Assembly: GCA_963995505.1 (NCBI GenBank)
Contig: OZ023186.1
Location: 558,001-622,000, forward strand
Origin: Hypericum androsaemum
Lineage: Eukaryota; Streptophyta; Magnoliopsida; Malpighiales; Hypericaceae
Direction: 5' to 3'
Length of the DNA stretch: 64,000 bases
This document shows positions 1 to 10,035 of the stretch, piece after piece; the stretch's first letter is position 1; each line of letters starts with the position of its first letter. The notes under the pieces are model-generated. The model was not told where the DNA came from. It saw only the letters and a list, made by a program, of their open reading frames with translations, and did no database searches. A program made the translations under genes and the position numbers.

Positions 1-48
1 CTGCCTCCTCCAGCCTATAAATAGGCCTGCCTCCCTGCCAGAATTCTT

Positions 49-341
49 ATCCCAGCAGCACATGCACCTCCTAGCATTGTTGACTTCTCCTCTCCCCCCG
101 TTCTTCACATAGAAAAGGGTCCCGAAAGTTCTGGGTATATAAGGGTTCGCCCGAAAGTTTCGAGATACGTATGCAACGTTCTTGGAAACGCCCTAAACAG
201 TCGTTGTATCTTGGGGACGATTGCCTTAGCCCGTACCGCACTGAAATATACGGGGCAATCTCGTCTTACGGAGAAAGTGTCCAACACTTGCCTCGACTGA
301 AGTAGATCCTAATCAAGTACACCACTCCGACACACAACAAT
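49..341 (+). repeat. LTR-like direct repeat, upstream copy
   Basis: This roughly 293-bp block recurs at 1139-1431 at an offset of 1090 bases, with only about eight differences by eye. It contains a TATA-like stretch (tatataagggttc) and resembles the promoter half of an LTR. It lies directly upstream of a copia gag reading frame. No tRNA primer-binding site is visible between it and the gag start, so it may be a rearranged or partial LTR rather than a textbook 5' LTR. Confidence 0.6.
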
Positions 342-367
342 CGTAAGACGAGATTGTGTACTTGAAG

Positions 368-1138
368 ATGGCATCGACAAGCTCAGCACCAGTGCCAGCG
401 GTCCCGGGAACTGTCCACGCCGAAAGGCCAGCCAAGTTCAACGGTACCGAATTCAAGAGGTGGCAACAGAAGATGTTGTTCTACCTGACGACGCTCAACC
501 TGGTCCGATTCTTGAAGGAAGAGGCTCCGAAGGTAGCGAAAAATGAGGCAGATCAACAGAAGATCAATGCCCTCGATGCATGGAGTCACAGCGACTTCCT
601 ATGCCGGAACTACGTCCTGAATGGACTAGACGACACGCTCTACAATGTCTACGCGGAAGCTAAGACCGCTAAAGAGCTGTGGAGTTCACTCGAGAAGAAG
701 TACAAAACGGAGGATGCCGCGACGAAGAAATTCATCGTCGGACGATTCCTCGACTTCAAGATGGTGGACTCCAAGAGGTCATCGACCAAGTACAAGAGTT
801 GCAGCTGATCCTTCACGAGATCCAAGCCGAAGGGATGCAACTCAGCGAGTCCTTCCAAGTAGCTGCAATGATCGAGAAGCTCCCCCCGCTGTGGAAGGAT
901 TTCAAGAGCTACCTCAAGCACAAGAGGAAGGACATGGGCCTAGAAGACCTGATAGTGAGACTAAGGATCGAGGAAGACAACCGAAAGTCCGAAGTCAAGC
1001 AAGGCAAGGCTAACTCTGAGACCACCGTGCACCTCGCTGAGGGAAAAAGTGGCAAGAAGAGGAAGAAGTCCGAGGATAAGCAGAAGGAGCAAAAGTCCAA
1101 GAAGAAAAAGATCAAGGGCGACTGCTACAACTGCGGGA
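368..1138 (+). pseudogene. Ty1/copia retrotransposon gag, frameshifted and truncated
   Basis: The reading frame starts at the ATG at 368 (MASTSSAPVPAVPG...). It has the usual copia gag features: an N-terminal segment FNGTEFKRWQQKM, then [20 protein letters not shown], then a Lys-rich tail ending in CYNCG, the first half of a CCHC zinc knuckle. The frame breaks near 775 and continues in another frame ([19 protein letters not shown]). The zinc knuckle is cut at 1138, exactly where the second 293-bp repeat begins. No protease, integrase or reverse transcriptase follows. It is therefore a non-coding relic. Confidence 0.8.
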
Positions 1139-1431
1139 ATCCCAGCAGCACATGCACCTCCTAGCATTGTTGTCTTCTCCTCTCCCCCCGTTCTTCATCT
1201 AGAAAAGAGTACCGAAAGTTCTGGGTATATAAGGGTTCGCCCGAAAGTTTCGAGATACGTGTGCAACGTTCTTGGAAACGCCCTAAACAGTCGTTGTATC
1301 TTGGGGACGATTGCCTTAGCCCGTACCGCACTGAAATATACGGGGCAATCTCGTCTTACGGAGAAAGTGTCCAACACTTGCCTCGACTGAAGTAGATCCT
1401 AATCAAGTACACCACTCCGACATACAACAAT
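1139..1431 (+). repeat. LTR-like direct repeat, downstream copy
   Basis: Second copy of the 49-341 repeat. It begins inside the gag zinc-knuckle codons and ends just before the duplicated segment at 1441. The pair gives the arrangement repeat-gag-repeat, as expected of a deletion-derived non-autonomous LTR element or of a tandem duplication. Confidence 0.6.
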
Positions 1432-1440
1432 GAATACTCG

Positions 1441-1800
1441 TGCTGAGCTTGGAAGGCAGCTTAGACCCATGAAGTTCTGTTGCTTCAAAAGAACATTAGA
1501 ACAAGTAAAAATATAGCAACATAGTAGATAGAGAAGTGAGATCCACTGATCAATGCAGTTGGGAAGGAACCTGATAGAGACTGAGGTTGTGGATTCTTGA
1601 AGCGAGGGGGACCCGCTGCAGACATGCTGTCCAGTTAGGAGAAGTTCTTTTCGACGATCCAATTAGGAGAAGCTAGATGTAGTATATATGGCAGATTGTT
1701 GCTTTTTTTAAGTCGAAAATTTAATGGACAAATTTTTTCTATCAAATTTTAACACGTGAATATTCGTAAATTAAATTCGAGAAATTTGGTCAAAACTTTT
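1441..1800. repeat. Duplicated segment, copy of 6853-7229
   Basis: The stretch beginning tgctgagcttggaaggcagc matches 6855 onward with scattered substitutions and small indels. On the minus strand both copies open with a similar short frame (MDRRKELLLTGQHVC here, MDHRKELLLNGQHVC there), which may be a first exon of an unidentified gene. Here the block continues directly into the copy of 9722-10030, without the 2.5-kb element present in the other copy. Confidence 0.75.
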
Positions 1801-2140
1801 GGTACGAACGTAAACTCCACCGCCGCCGGGATTAATGTATGCAAGTGGGTCTATCAAGTAGCAAGAGAAAGCCAAAGAGGAATCTTTGGAGAACTAACTA
1901 TGTGAAGGCAACTTGATCCTACCGCCAAAGGTCGGAATAGAATTCAAATGCGGATATTTGGACATCTTATGATGCATGTGCTGCTTCTGTGTCGTAAATA
2001 ATTAAATAAATAGATTTGTAATATAATATAATTATGGTTTCTACCTGCTTTTGTCTGATCTTGAGCGTCAATGGTTCTAGTCAGCTCTGATCAGTGTTGG
2101 AATTTTATGTTAGATTCTTTTAGTCTCGTGAACAACATCT
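1801..2140. repeat. Duplicated segment, copy of 9722-10035
   Basis: The text around actccaccgccgccggga, the roughly 60 bases starting tcaagtagcaagagaaagcc, and the following ttgatcctaccgccaaagg are shared with 9722-10035. It is non-coding flank of the PPR pseudogene in both copies. Confidence 0.75.
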
Positions 2141-2183
2141 TCCTTCGATATCCAAGATTTTAAAAGCATCATCAAAAAGTTTC

Positions 2184-2640
2184 TCACATTATAATCAATC
2201 CATTGATCAGAACATTACATGTCACAATCCCAGGGCCTTCACCATCTTCTAGCATCTCAGCAAACAAGGCCGCGGTATCAGCAGCTCTCCCGTCTTTGCA
2301 AAGCCCTTCAACTAAACATATGTTAGTGAAACAAACCATCAGTGGAAACCCCTCTTTCACGCAGACGACCGAAAATATCATTAACTTAGTCCCATTGCCT
2401 CAACCATCTCAGCAAAAACAACAACTAGACTTTTACAAGTGTATCTATATCAAGAGGAATCCCTTTCTCCAGCATCTCATAAAGCAGCAATTTCCCTCCA
2501 CTATGTTCTCCCTTCTTTACAGAAGCTAACAATAATCAGCACTAGTGTACGTAACCAAAATTCGGCTAACGACCATCGACACCGCATCCTTCAAATTCTC
2601 AATTCTACGAAGACCAATCATCACAGAAGAGTACGTAACC
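2184..2640 (-). pseudogene. PPR protein pseudogene fragment
   Basis: The minus strand encodes FTNICLVEGLCKDGRAADTA and GPGIVTCNVLINGL, typical pentatricopeptide-repeat helices, nearly identical to 10620-10960. The frame is broken repeatedly and only about 450 bases remain. It is a partial second copy of the PPR pseudogene at 10036-11520, brought here by the same duplication as 1441-2140. Confidence 0.7.
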
Positions 2641-3116
2641 AAATTCTTTCTTTTCTCATTTTGTTTAGAGAATTAGAGAATGAGGATTAATTTTTCTCCT
2701 CCCTAAAACTTCTCTCCATCTTCTCTATCCCTTCTTCCACCATTAATGGCGCCCTCGGTTTAGCTAGAAGTCAAAGATTAACACATCCTAAGTTGAACCA
2801 TTCACTAAGAAGAATCTATTTTAACCCTGAGTGTTCCAGAGCTTGGACTATCATTGAGATGTAAATAGAGCAAATATCCTTTCAACCAGACTCTTCGAAT
2901 TTTATCACTAAACCCGACAACCCGAAATCGGACCAACTACTATTAGTCTATAAAATTAACCTTAGAAGATACCAATAAACCTTTTTTTTGTGAGAAGAAG
3001 ACATGGACTTTCCTATATATGGGAAATCATTTAATGCCATAAATAGTCCCAATAATGTTTCAAGTGCAATTATGAACTTATTGAACCGACTACTTGTGAT
3101 TTCAACGTGCATTGTT
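2641..3116. other. Intergenic, nothing recognised
   Basis: AT-rich sequence downstream of the kaurene synthase pseudogene. I see no coding homology, RNA gene or clear repeat. Confidence 0.5.
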
Positions 3117-5964
3117 CTATTTCAGTTGATTGACTACAATAGGAGCCTCGATTATAGCATCTGCAGCATCAAGCATCTCATTTCCAGTGAATCCATCATC
3201 CTTGGCGTAAACAAGGTGCAATGCCTTGAGCATATCCGAAAACAAGTTCCTACATGCCCTTGGGATCGGATTGCCCTTCTCCCTCAAGACTAATTCTCTC
3301 AGTTGCAGTTGATTACTGCCAATTGCATCCTTTATCTTTTCAACAGCCTCGCCTTCGGTCAAACCGCTCCCGTCTTGAATCATGAGCAGCGAGAGAGCGT
3401 TCAGCTTCCCCTGTCGGGATTCTCTCTGCATCGCGGTTATGACAAGCTACCCGAGTCAATCTAAAGGTCGAACCAGGTCGGACCTGAAATTACATTATAA
3501 TGTCAAACTAAAGGATCCGAAAGAATTTCACCTTGGAGGTTCTCCAATCATTCAGAAGACGGCCGCAAATGCTCATGTACTTGAACATGTCATTATATTC
3601 AGGAGATCTGATTGCTACTTCTGAAAGCTCAGGGCCAACAAGATAGAGAGGTGAGAGGACAACGGGTCCCAGAGCAAATGATACATAACCATTAGCCATA
3701 TATTCATCAAGTGTTGGTGCTGATTTTGTCCTTGCCCACTGAGCTTCTTTCAACATTGACTTCACCAAATCCAGCCACTGCAATGTGAAAATTAGGCAAC
3801 AAACAAAATCATGAAATCGATTTGATGTCAGCGAAATCTGAAGTCAAACAAAATCGAATAACGAGTTAGATTAAATTTGTAGCTCACTAGCTCAACAACA
3901 TGGCCTGTCACTTCGCGTCCTTGCTTTGGCAACGCTTTATCTTCTATCTCACGAACAGTGTTGTATAGTGCTGCAAATATGATCTCAACTGTCTCGGAAC
4001 AGAAATCGGTCCTCCAATCGATATGCCACCTGCATTTAGTTTCGTGTAACTCACATTAGATCAGAGAAGAATGTTCCAGGGAGGGAACTACAGGATCGAA
4101 TCAAAAGAGACATGACATTTACTTCTCGATCAACTGGACAAGGTTAGCAAGTTCCTCCTCAGACCCTCCAACATCAAAGAAATCATCAACAACTGTGCCA
4201 AGAACTGCGGATTTGACCAACGCTATGCGTGCATCGGAAAGTTCAGGCTCAAACATAATGCCTGCACCCACGATGTAACATTGGCTGTGTTTCTGCCTAG
4301 CAAACATCAACTTGTCCAATTTCATATCTTGGCGACCATGATTTCAGCAGGGGAGCTCGAGTAAGTCATGCCAGAGAAGAAATCCTGCCAGAGGAATTGG
4401 GTAGCCCACACATTATGCTTCTCCAGGAGTTTCTCATCGCGGAAAGTTATCTGTGAGGCTCTATACACTTCTAGAGCAGCGTCAGCATCCCTTATGTATC
4501 CACCGAGTGAATTGAAGAAACAATCTTCAATGTAGTGAACAAATACATCTGCCATCAATTTTAAGCTTGCATTGGTTTCTAGTTGTTAGGACAACGGAAA
4601 CGAAACAGAGATGCGAACAATCCGTGCACAGTAAGTACCTGAAGACACATCATAGCCATTAATTCGCAGGATCCGAAATGCCATTGCGCATGTTGCAGGG
4701 TCCAGGAATACTTCTTCATCTCCCTGCAACCACCATCTGATAAAAAATATTTAAAAAAAATACCCCAAAATGAATCATCCACAACGTAATAACATCTATC
4801 CAACCGAAAAATAAACAGTTAGATGTGACCGAACTTGTACTTATTGAGCCGATTAATTGAAACCCGTATGGTAGATGTAGATATAGTGGTAAGTTACCTA
4901 TAGGTTTCATCCAGTACTGATTTGATTTCTTCCCGAAAATGGCGACCGACCCCCAATCTTTCAAGATTGTCAACCATACAAAGACGCGGGTATATGTGCA
5001 GAGGATAAATGGTAGGGACTGAAAAGATAAATGGGAAGTTAACATCCAATAACTACCGTTCAAAGACCACAAAAATCACATAATTGGTTTCTGTTTTAAT
5101 GAACCAGAGCTGCCAAATTTCTGCAAGACCGAATTAAGGTAGCGGAGACAGTCAGGATCATGTAGATGGCGGAAAGCAGCAGCTGTCGCGGATGGGGAAC
5201 TAAACAATGAGCCGTTCTTCCTTTTGTACTTGATGGCCATTTCCCAGTCCTGCTGGCTTCCCATTCCTTCTGATACGTATGTCAAGTATGCTGCCCTTCC
5301 TTCCATGTTGCTGCAATAACCACTACTAGGAGAAAGACGACATGACTCATCCAATCTAAATTCATTTAAGACATTAATGGGTTTTTTCAATACCTTTGGA
5401 GCTCGGACTCTCTTTTATCAGACAATGCATTGAAATCTGCAGACCGCAAGGGGACGTTCAAGTTCAAACTTTTAGCATGCTCGGGAATGTAATATCGAAT
5501 CCAATAGAAGTCTGCTGCTCAGGATCAAAGATTGCAGCGGAGTTCGATCCGATAAACCGAAGGCCTGCAAGAGTGAAGTGGAATACATGTGAAAACAATT
5601 ACAGTCTCTCTCAAATTATAAACTTTGTCGTATCGTGTAAATGTAGGCCTTAAGACCGAACCATAAGAAGTACGCAGTTACCCTTGTTGACGGGTTGCTC
5701 TCCGAGGCCCCATTGCTTGAGAGCGAGGACGCATGCGAGCGTGGAGGAGAGAGCGTCCTTGAGCAAGGAAGGATGGCGGTGAGGGAGGCCCCAGGAGCCA
5801 TCACTGAGTTGATTGTCGGCCACCCACTGCACGCACTGAGGGAAACGAGCAAGCTCCGGGGAGTTGGGACATGGCACCATCGCTACCCAGGCTGTGTCGT
5901 ACGCGGAACTAGATAGCTCAACCTTGTCGAACATCTTTCTTATTCTTTCTTTGGAAGACTATTT
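3117..5964 (-). pseudogene. ent-kaurene synthase (diterpene cyclase) pseudogene
   Basis: The active enzyme converts ent-copalyl diphosphate to ent-kaurene in plastids, an early gibberellin step. Exons seen on the minus strand: 5964-5682 ([17 protein letters not shown]), 5564-5394, 5310-about 5105 (KYKRKNGSLFSSPSATAAAF), 5018-4898 ([17 protein letters not shown] block), 4736-4639, 4578-4123, 4029-3888, 3777-3532 and 3425-3117. The class I metal motif survives ([11 protein letters not shown]), as does the NDxxTxxxE-like second motif split across 3532/3425. Two lesions: a frameshift near 5480, after GFDITFPSML, and a fused block at 4578-4123 where roughly 100 residues before [10 protein letters not shown] are missing. 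The first exon with the transit peptide was not found. Splice sites are otherwise intact, so decay is fairly recent. Confidence 0.88.
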
Positions 5965-6852
5965 CATAAATATTATATTAGAACAGTGGTACAGGAATAT
6001 AGATGAAAACTACAATGATGCATAGGTCATGAGCATCTGTCGGTTAACCGAGCCTCCTCCGGAATCAACAAACGAAAATATTCCGTTGTTTTCGATTGAT
6101 TATGCCTTTTGACCTGATTTTAGGCCCCGACTTACCTCCGTGGACTAACCTTGGAGACAAATACATCGACCCGGATGGATCCACTTGGACCATGGTGGGA
6201 GGCAAGTGCCCCCCACGGATTTTGTAATCACTATATTAACGGATTGACAAATTTGCCCCCATGATCAAGTAAAAAATAACTAGGAGCGAATGCTATTTTT
6301 AATATATTTCAAATTTGTTTGGCAACATCAACATTTATCAATCAGTTTGCACGTTTAAAAAAAACTGCAATTAATATATCAAAAGCGGCGTTGACTTTTT
6401 ATGAATTGTTGACTAATTAGGACCTAATTTTGTTCCTGTAATTGCTCAAGCCAGACTAGTGGGATATTTTTGGAAGACTTCTGCAGGGTGGTCTTATTCG
6501 GAGTGGTTTATGTTTGTTGGACACTTTTAGATTGTGCTTGCACTTAACTATATAGTTAATTACCATTGTAATCTTATCTTATATTTTGGGGTGGAGTCTT
6601 TTTTCGTCTCTTGAGGTTTTTTGTATTCAGGAGGACAAGGTTCTATGTACGTAATACTTTTATTTCAATACAACATCTTTACTTATATAAAAAAATTAGA
6701 CCTATGTTCATGGCTAATCAACTCTTAAGTCCGTATCATATTTACGCGTATCATAATTAATTACACAATAAGAAAACTATCCGAGGCAAAATCTGACAAC
6801 ACATGCATGGATAGGAGATATATACACTGAATGTCGAGATACCAGAGGGGTT
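5965..6852. other. Intergenic, upstream of KS pseudogene
   Basis: No coding homology recognised. The expected first KS exon (transit peptide) should lie in or beyond this stretch, but I could not identify it. Confidence 0.4.
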
Positions 6853-7229
6853 CTCGTGCTGAGCTTGGATGGCAGCTTGGACCCATGAAGTTCTGTTGCT
6901 TCAAAAAAACATAGAACAAGTTAAAATATAGCTCAAACCATAGAGAAGTGAGATCCACTGATTTGGGAAGGAACCTGATAGAGATGGAGGCGGATTCTTG
7001 AAGCGAGGAGGACCCGCAGCAGACATGCTGTCCATTTAGGAGGAGCTCTTTTCGATGATCCAATTAGGAGAAGCTAGATGTCGTATATATACATGGGAGA
7101 TTGTTGCTTTTTAAGTCGAAAATTTATTGAAGTGAATAATTTAGATTCTATGCAAAAAAAATTCTATAAAATTTTAACACCGGAAGTTTTGTGACTTAAA
7201 TTCGAAAAATTTGTTTAGACTTTTGGTGC
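6853..7229. repeat. Duplicated segment, copy of 1441-1800
   Basis: Counterpart of 1441-1800. It ends at ttttggtgc, where the 7230-9721 insertion starts. The sequence then resumes at 9722 with ggtgcgaacg. Confidence 0.75.
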
Positions 7230-7429
7230 TGTGAAAACTCTTAGAACAGTGATTGGAATGGCTTAATTTATTGATTAGTGACAAGCCTATTTATATACAT
7301 GAAGTTAGGAAGCCTAACAGTCGAGTGCTTTACTTAATTACAGTAGCAATGGCCGTTGCAGCCATAGCTGTCATCATCAATGTGATGACAACTATTTACA
7401 GGAGTTGGTGATTGCTGCCATATAATTAA

Positions 7430-8690
7430 GGAATTTTTTTTTCTAAAGTACGATGTGGTTTCATATTTTTTTATCTTAATATCTTGTGGTTTGATTTTTT
7501 CTTTTTTAGTTGTCGGAGATTTCTAAAAGTAATATTATTGGTAATAATTTTTTAACCACAATTAATTTTTCTAACCAGATTATACGGATCAGTACTATGT
7601 CATCTCTACAAAGTATCTTTCTATCTTATGTGGTGATGAGTTTTTTTCTATCTTATGTGGTGACGACCTAATAAAATTACAAAATTCCAATTTTTCTAAC
7701 CCTAATTAAAAACCTAAACTCAAAAAAATTTAGTCGCCCCCCTCCCCTCTCTCTCCGTTGTAGCGTAATGAACCAGTGGGTTCAAGGTTTACCTTGTCGG
7801 GACCCCGCCACCATTGAAGATGACGCCTAATCGACCTGAAGGGACGCTTGTCTCAGCACCTCCTCTCTCCGACAGTGAGAATGTAGGGAGAGAGATAAAG
7901 TGAGGGAGAAACAGAATGGAGGGGTCAGAGAAAACTACGAAGCCGCGGGGGCGACCGGTGGTCTTGTCTCCCATGAAATCCCGCCTATGAAAGATGTCGT
8001 CTTTACACCATTTCTTTGGAAAAGATCTAATGGGGAGGGGAGGGGAGGGGAGGGTGGGGGTCTGCTTTGCCTTCCCTTCATTGGAAAAAGGTCGTTTCTT
8101 TATTGTTGTTTTCACCTTCTTCTTTTTTGCAGGAGCTTGATGGGTACATCGTGAATTGGTCAAAACTTGGGAGATAAGAATTAGGTTGGTGGTTTTAGTG
8201 TTTGATATTAATGGGTTCGTTTCACATTTTGCTCTAGGGGACTGTAAAGTGTTCAATTGTTGTAATTTTCTTCCCTTTTTTGCTGCTGTCTTTTAGTTTT
8301 TCCTTTTTGGTTCTGGGTTTATCTTGGTCAACAATTGAACCCATTGAACTCTCCATCTCCATTGTAGCGTAACCAACCAGTGGGTTCGAGGGAGGGAAGA
8401 GAAGGTGGTGAGCGAGAGGGGGGAGGGGCAACTAAAATTTTTTAGGTTTGGGTTTTTTTAATTGGTGTTAGAAAAATTGGGTTTTTGTAATTTTGTTATG
8501 TCATCGTCACGTAAGATAGAAAAAAATACTACGTGGAGATGATGTGGTGCTGATGTGTATGGTCCGGTTGGAAAAATTTAAGAATTTTTCACCAAAAGTA
8601 TCACTTTTGGAAACCTCTGTCACCTAAAAAAAAAAGCCAAACCACAGGGTACAAAGATAAAAAAGCGTGAAACCACAGGGTACATAGCGT
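7430..8690. mobile_element. Long-TIR element carrying an RRM-like host fragment
   Basis: The left arm (7430-about 7745, with ctaaagtacgatgtggtttc) is the inverted complement of 8430-8690 (gaaaccacagggtac and neighbouring text). The arms are over 200 bp and imperfect. The middle contains an RNA-recognition-motif-like stretch at 7973-7912. A direct repeat (ttgtagcgtaa..aaccagtgggttc) occurs at 7757 and 8358. No transposase is visible. A TAA trinucleotide sits on both sides of the composite (7427-7429 and 9635-9637), a weak hint of a 3-bp target duplication. Confidence 0.6.
7912..7973 (-). pseudogene. RRM (hnRNP-like) gene fragment captured in TIR element
   Basis: The minus strand reads MGDKTTGRPRGFVVFSDPSIL. 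This resembles the RNP-1 region of plant hnRNP/Musashi-type RNA-binding proteins, where DKxTGRxRGFGFVxF is usual; two residues of RNP-1 seem lost. It is short, so assignment is tentative. Confidence 0.45.
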
Positions 8691-9634
8691 GAAACCACTT
8701 TTGGTGACAAATTCTTAATCAGGGTTAATTTTTCTTACCCGACATTACACGTCATCCCCACATAATATTTTTCTATCCTAGGTGTTGCTAACATGTCAAA
8801 ACAAAAAATTCCTAATCTTCTAAACCTAATTACAAATCCCAAACCAAAAAATCGTCGAAAGCCAAATCGAGGTCGCCGCCGAGGTCAAGGGTCGAAGGGT
8901 GTTGTTGCTGGCGCACGAGCTTCACGTGCACGAGTCCTGGCCGAAGTGGGAGAGTGTGTGGAGAGTGGAGAGTTTGCAGGGAGCGTGCGTAGACGGTTAG
9001 GGCTTGGACCAGCGGGAAGGCAACACGTAAGCGGTGGGCGAGGAGATCCGGGTGCGGGGAGGCGACGAGGAGGTAGTTACCCTAGGGGGAGAGCAAGGAG
9101 AGGTCTAACCGCCTCACGGAGCAGAAGCAGACCGGGACCCGGTGAGGTCTATCCCGGACATTGGCCCGGAGCATGAGGGAGGAGTGCGGGCCTCTCTCAA
9201 GGCGATCGCGCTCGGTGATAGAGAAGGCCGTTCCTTGTTGAACCGTGGGTCGTGGAGGATGTCGAGGCTATGCTTGTGGACGATGGTGGGGCGGTGGCCC
9301 TCCACCGTTTTGTGGCGAAGAGGTTGAGGGAGGTCGAGCCTGGAGGGAGAGGGTGGGAGAGGGAGAGGTTGCGACGATTTTTTGGTTTGGGATTTGTAAT
9401 TAGGTTTAGAAAATTAGGGATTTTTTGTTTTGACATATCAGCAACACCTAGGATAGAAAAATACTATGTGGCGATGACGTGTAATGTTGGGTAAGAAAAA
9501 TTAACCCTGATTAAGAATTCGTCACCAAAAGAATCACTTTTGCAAACCTTTGTCACCTAAAAAAAAAAACCTAAACCACAGGGTACCAAGTTAAAAAAGC
9601 GTGAAACCACAGGGTACTTTAGTGAGCTTTTCCC
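8691..9634. mobile_element. Long-TIR element carrying a malic-enzyme fragment
   Basis: The arm at about 8691-8870 is the inverted complement of 9370-9540, at roughly 95% identity by eye. The right arm extends to 9634 with the terminal motif ctttagtgagcttttccc reading inward. The left arm lacks its outer 100 bases and abuts the right arm of the preceding element, so the two elements look joined through a deletion. The internal 500 bp is GC-rich and matches a host gene on the minus strand. No transposase is present. Confidence 0.65.
9160..9310 (-). pseudogene. NAD-dependent malic enzyme N-terminal fragment (captured)
   Basis: The minus strand gives EGHRPTIVHKHSLDILHDPR followed, after a frame change, by QGTAFSITERDRL. 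Plant mitochondrial NAD-malic enzymes carry this segment just after the transit peptide (PTIVHK..LDILHDP.FNKGTAF..TERDRL). The piece is about 50 codons, frameshifted, and enclosed by the inverted arms at 8691-8870 and 9370-9634, so it is transposon cargo and not a gene. Confidence 0.75.
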
Positions 9635-10035
9635 TAAATAATAACTGGATGTGAGTAATCATAGTTGATCAAGAACGCTGCAGCAGATTCCAAGCTGATA
9701 TTCTTCTCTTGATCTTCAACAGGTGCGAACGTACACTCCACCGCCGCCAGGATTAATATATTCAAGTGAAGTGGGTCTATCAAGTAGCAAGAGAAAGCCA
9801 AAGAGGAATCTTTGGAGAAGTAACTTTGTGAAGGTAACTTGATCCTACCGCCAAAGGTCGGAATATATTTTCAGGCAAGTGCTGCTTCTGTGTCGTAAAT
9901 AATTAAATAGATTTGTAATATAATTATGGTTTCTACCTGCTTTTGTCTGATCTTGAGCGTCAATGGTAGTAGTCAACTCCGAGTGCAGTGTTGGAATTTT
10001 ATGTTAGATTCTTTTAGACTCTTGAACAGTATCTT

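Larger units (their letters stand above)
7230..9721. mobile_element. LTR-like insertion (TG...CA) with 5-bp target duplication, itself filled by TIR elements
   Basis: The insertion begins tgtgaaaactc at 7230, ends ttcaaca at 9721, and is flanked on both sides by ggtgc (7225-7229 and 9722-9726). The second copy of this region (1790-1810) reads straight through as ttttggtacgaacg, an empty site with one mismatch. Only about 200 bases at the left and about 87 at the right belong to this element; the middle (7430-9634) is later TIR-element DNA. A solo LTR later hit by another insertion is the simplest reading. Confidence 0.7.

Noticed and set aside
645..1013. Arg/Ser-rich 122-codon plus-strand frame
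   Set aside because: It is a shadow of copia gag in another frame.
8793..9176. Arg/Gly-rich 127-codon frame
   Set aside because: It begins in a TIR arm and runs through captured malic-enzyme sequence in the wrong direction; composition reflects GC-rich transposon cargo.
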